A stretch of DNA of 40,402 nt from a virus: IMG/VR virus record IMGVR_UViG_3300048589_001641, positions 1-40,402 of that record, one strand, 5' to 3'. Made by a program: the position numbers and the translations under genes. A model generated the notes under the pieces. The model was not told where the DNA came from and made no database searches. It was given only the letters and a program-made list of their open reading frames with translations. The first letter of the stretch is position 1. Every line of letters begins with the position of its first letter. Positions 39,990 to 40,402 of the stretch are shown one piece after another.

Positions 39990-40402
39990 TGGGCGAGCAC
40001 CATTCCAACGGCGACGGTCGTAGCGTGACTGTGAGGGTGCCGATTTCGATTCGTAGGCGAGGCGGGCGAAAGCTCGTGCTTGCGCCTGACGGAGCTGAAA
40101 TCACCGCCGCGCCTGTGACTCGGCATGTCGACAACGCCATGGTCAAGGCGATCGCCCGGGCGTTCCGCTGGCGCGATATGCTGGAGAGCGGCGAGCACGC
40201 GACAATCAGGGAGATCGCCGCTGCCGAGAGGATCAGCGAGACCTACGTCGGTCGCGTGCTCAGGCTGACGCTGCTGGCGCCGGACATCGTCGAGGCGGTC
40301 CTCAATGGACGACAGCCGACGGGATTGCAATTGGACGGGCTGATGCGGCGATGGCCGGTGGGGTGGCGGGAACAGAGAATGACCTTCGGGGCAATGACCT
40401 GA
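39989..40402 (+). CDS. HTH protein of the recombinase cassette
   Basis: A 137-residue protein (MGEHHSNGDGRSVTVRVPIS), whose ATG overlaps the recombinase stop (TAATG). After a basic N-terminus comes a ParB/KorB-like helix-turn-helix: HATIREIAAAERISETYVGR, VLRLTLLAPDIVEAVLNGRQ. Such proteins commonly follow the recombinase in this cassette, possibly as a directionality factor or repressor. The stop codon is the last triplet of the window. Confidence 0.85.
   Translation: MGEHHSNGDGRSVTVRVPISIRRRGGRKLVLAPDGAEITAAPVTRHVDNAMVKAIARAFRWRDMLESGEHATIREIAAAERISETYVGRVLRLTLLAPDIVEAVLNGRQPTGLQLDGLMRRWPVGWREQRMTFGAMT

Overview
The window is most of an integrated, temperate, tailed phage (prophage) in a high-GC alphaproteobacterium. 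The codon and base use, the small PilZ proteins, the IS5/IS427-type transposase remnant and the DUF2924/serine-recombinase cassette suggest Rhizobiales, probably the Bradyrhizobium/Rhodopseudomonas group. That host call is an inference from family resemblance. The phage is a mosaic: a lambda-like head and packaging module (GpA terminase, gpW joiner, lambda-type portal, S49 protease, gpD decoration, gpE capsid) joined to a P2-like contractile tail and baseplate module (gpV, gpW, gpJ, gpI, sheath, tube, E/E'-type assembly chaperone, TP901 tape measure). The left edge cuts the tape measure gene, so the distal tail and any lysis genes lie outside the window.

Layout from left to right, almost all on the minus strand so that transcription runs right to left. 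1-3442: tape measure (partial), frameshifted tail assembly chaperone, tube, sheath. 3600-3809: a small plus-strand ORF. 3952-12837: fibre assembly, fibre, large DUF4815-like fibre/baseplate protein, gpI, gpJ, gpW, a 64-residue protein, gpV and two connector/tail-completion candidates. 12841-13415: a plus-strand DinJ/YafQ-type toxin-antitoxin pair with its own promoter and operator dyad. 13425-21679: capsid, decoration, scaffold-like protein, an intruding segment of about 1 kb (transposase remnant plus two tandem PilZ genes), protease, portal, joiner, both terminase subunits. 21792-26245: an HTH protein, a ParB-methyltransferase, a minor-tail-Z-like protein, DUF6362, DUF6378, TSCPD and RuvC-like proteins. 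26382-34973: a replication/recombination operon (primase-helicase, HNH endonuclease, RecD-like helicase, Cas4/AddB-like Fe-S nuclease, DNA-binding protein, RecA-like ATPase and small genes). 35008-37906: a sigma-70-like factor and a two-gene module (PhoB-like winged-helix regulator plus an unrecognised 420-residue protein). 38027-40402, plus strand: the recombinase cassette.

The genes fit one phage programme. The right-hand recombinase cassette would handle integration and excision. The divergent regulator pair and the sigma-like factor probably set early or switch control. The long minus-strand operon replicates DNA, and the left part packages it and builds the particle. Accessory genes (toxin-antitoxin, PilZ pair, HNH endonuclease, orphan methyltransferase) are interspersed.

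The strongest unexplained signals are: (1) fourteen perfect copies of ACATTCAC, in both orientations, in 271 bp inside the 3' end of the primase-helicase gene, arranged around a GC-rich palindrome and resembling an iteron-type replication origin; (2) three 11-bp-spaced direct repeats plus one inverted copy in front of the sigma-like gene, directly downstream of a gene for a PhoB-like DNA-binding domain, a family that binds 11-bp-spaced repeats; (3) the unrecognised two-gene module itself; (4) the PilZ pair inside the packaging operon; (5) a T TTT TTG slippery site producing an E/E'-type chaperone fusion. No tRNA, rRNA or CRISPR array was seen.
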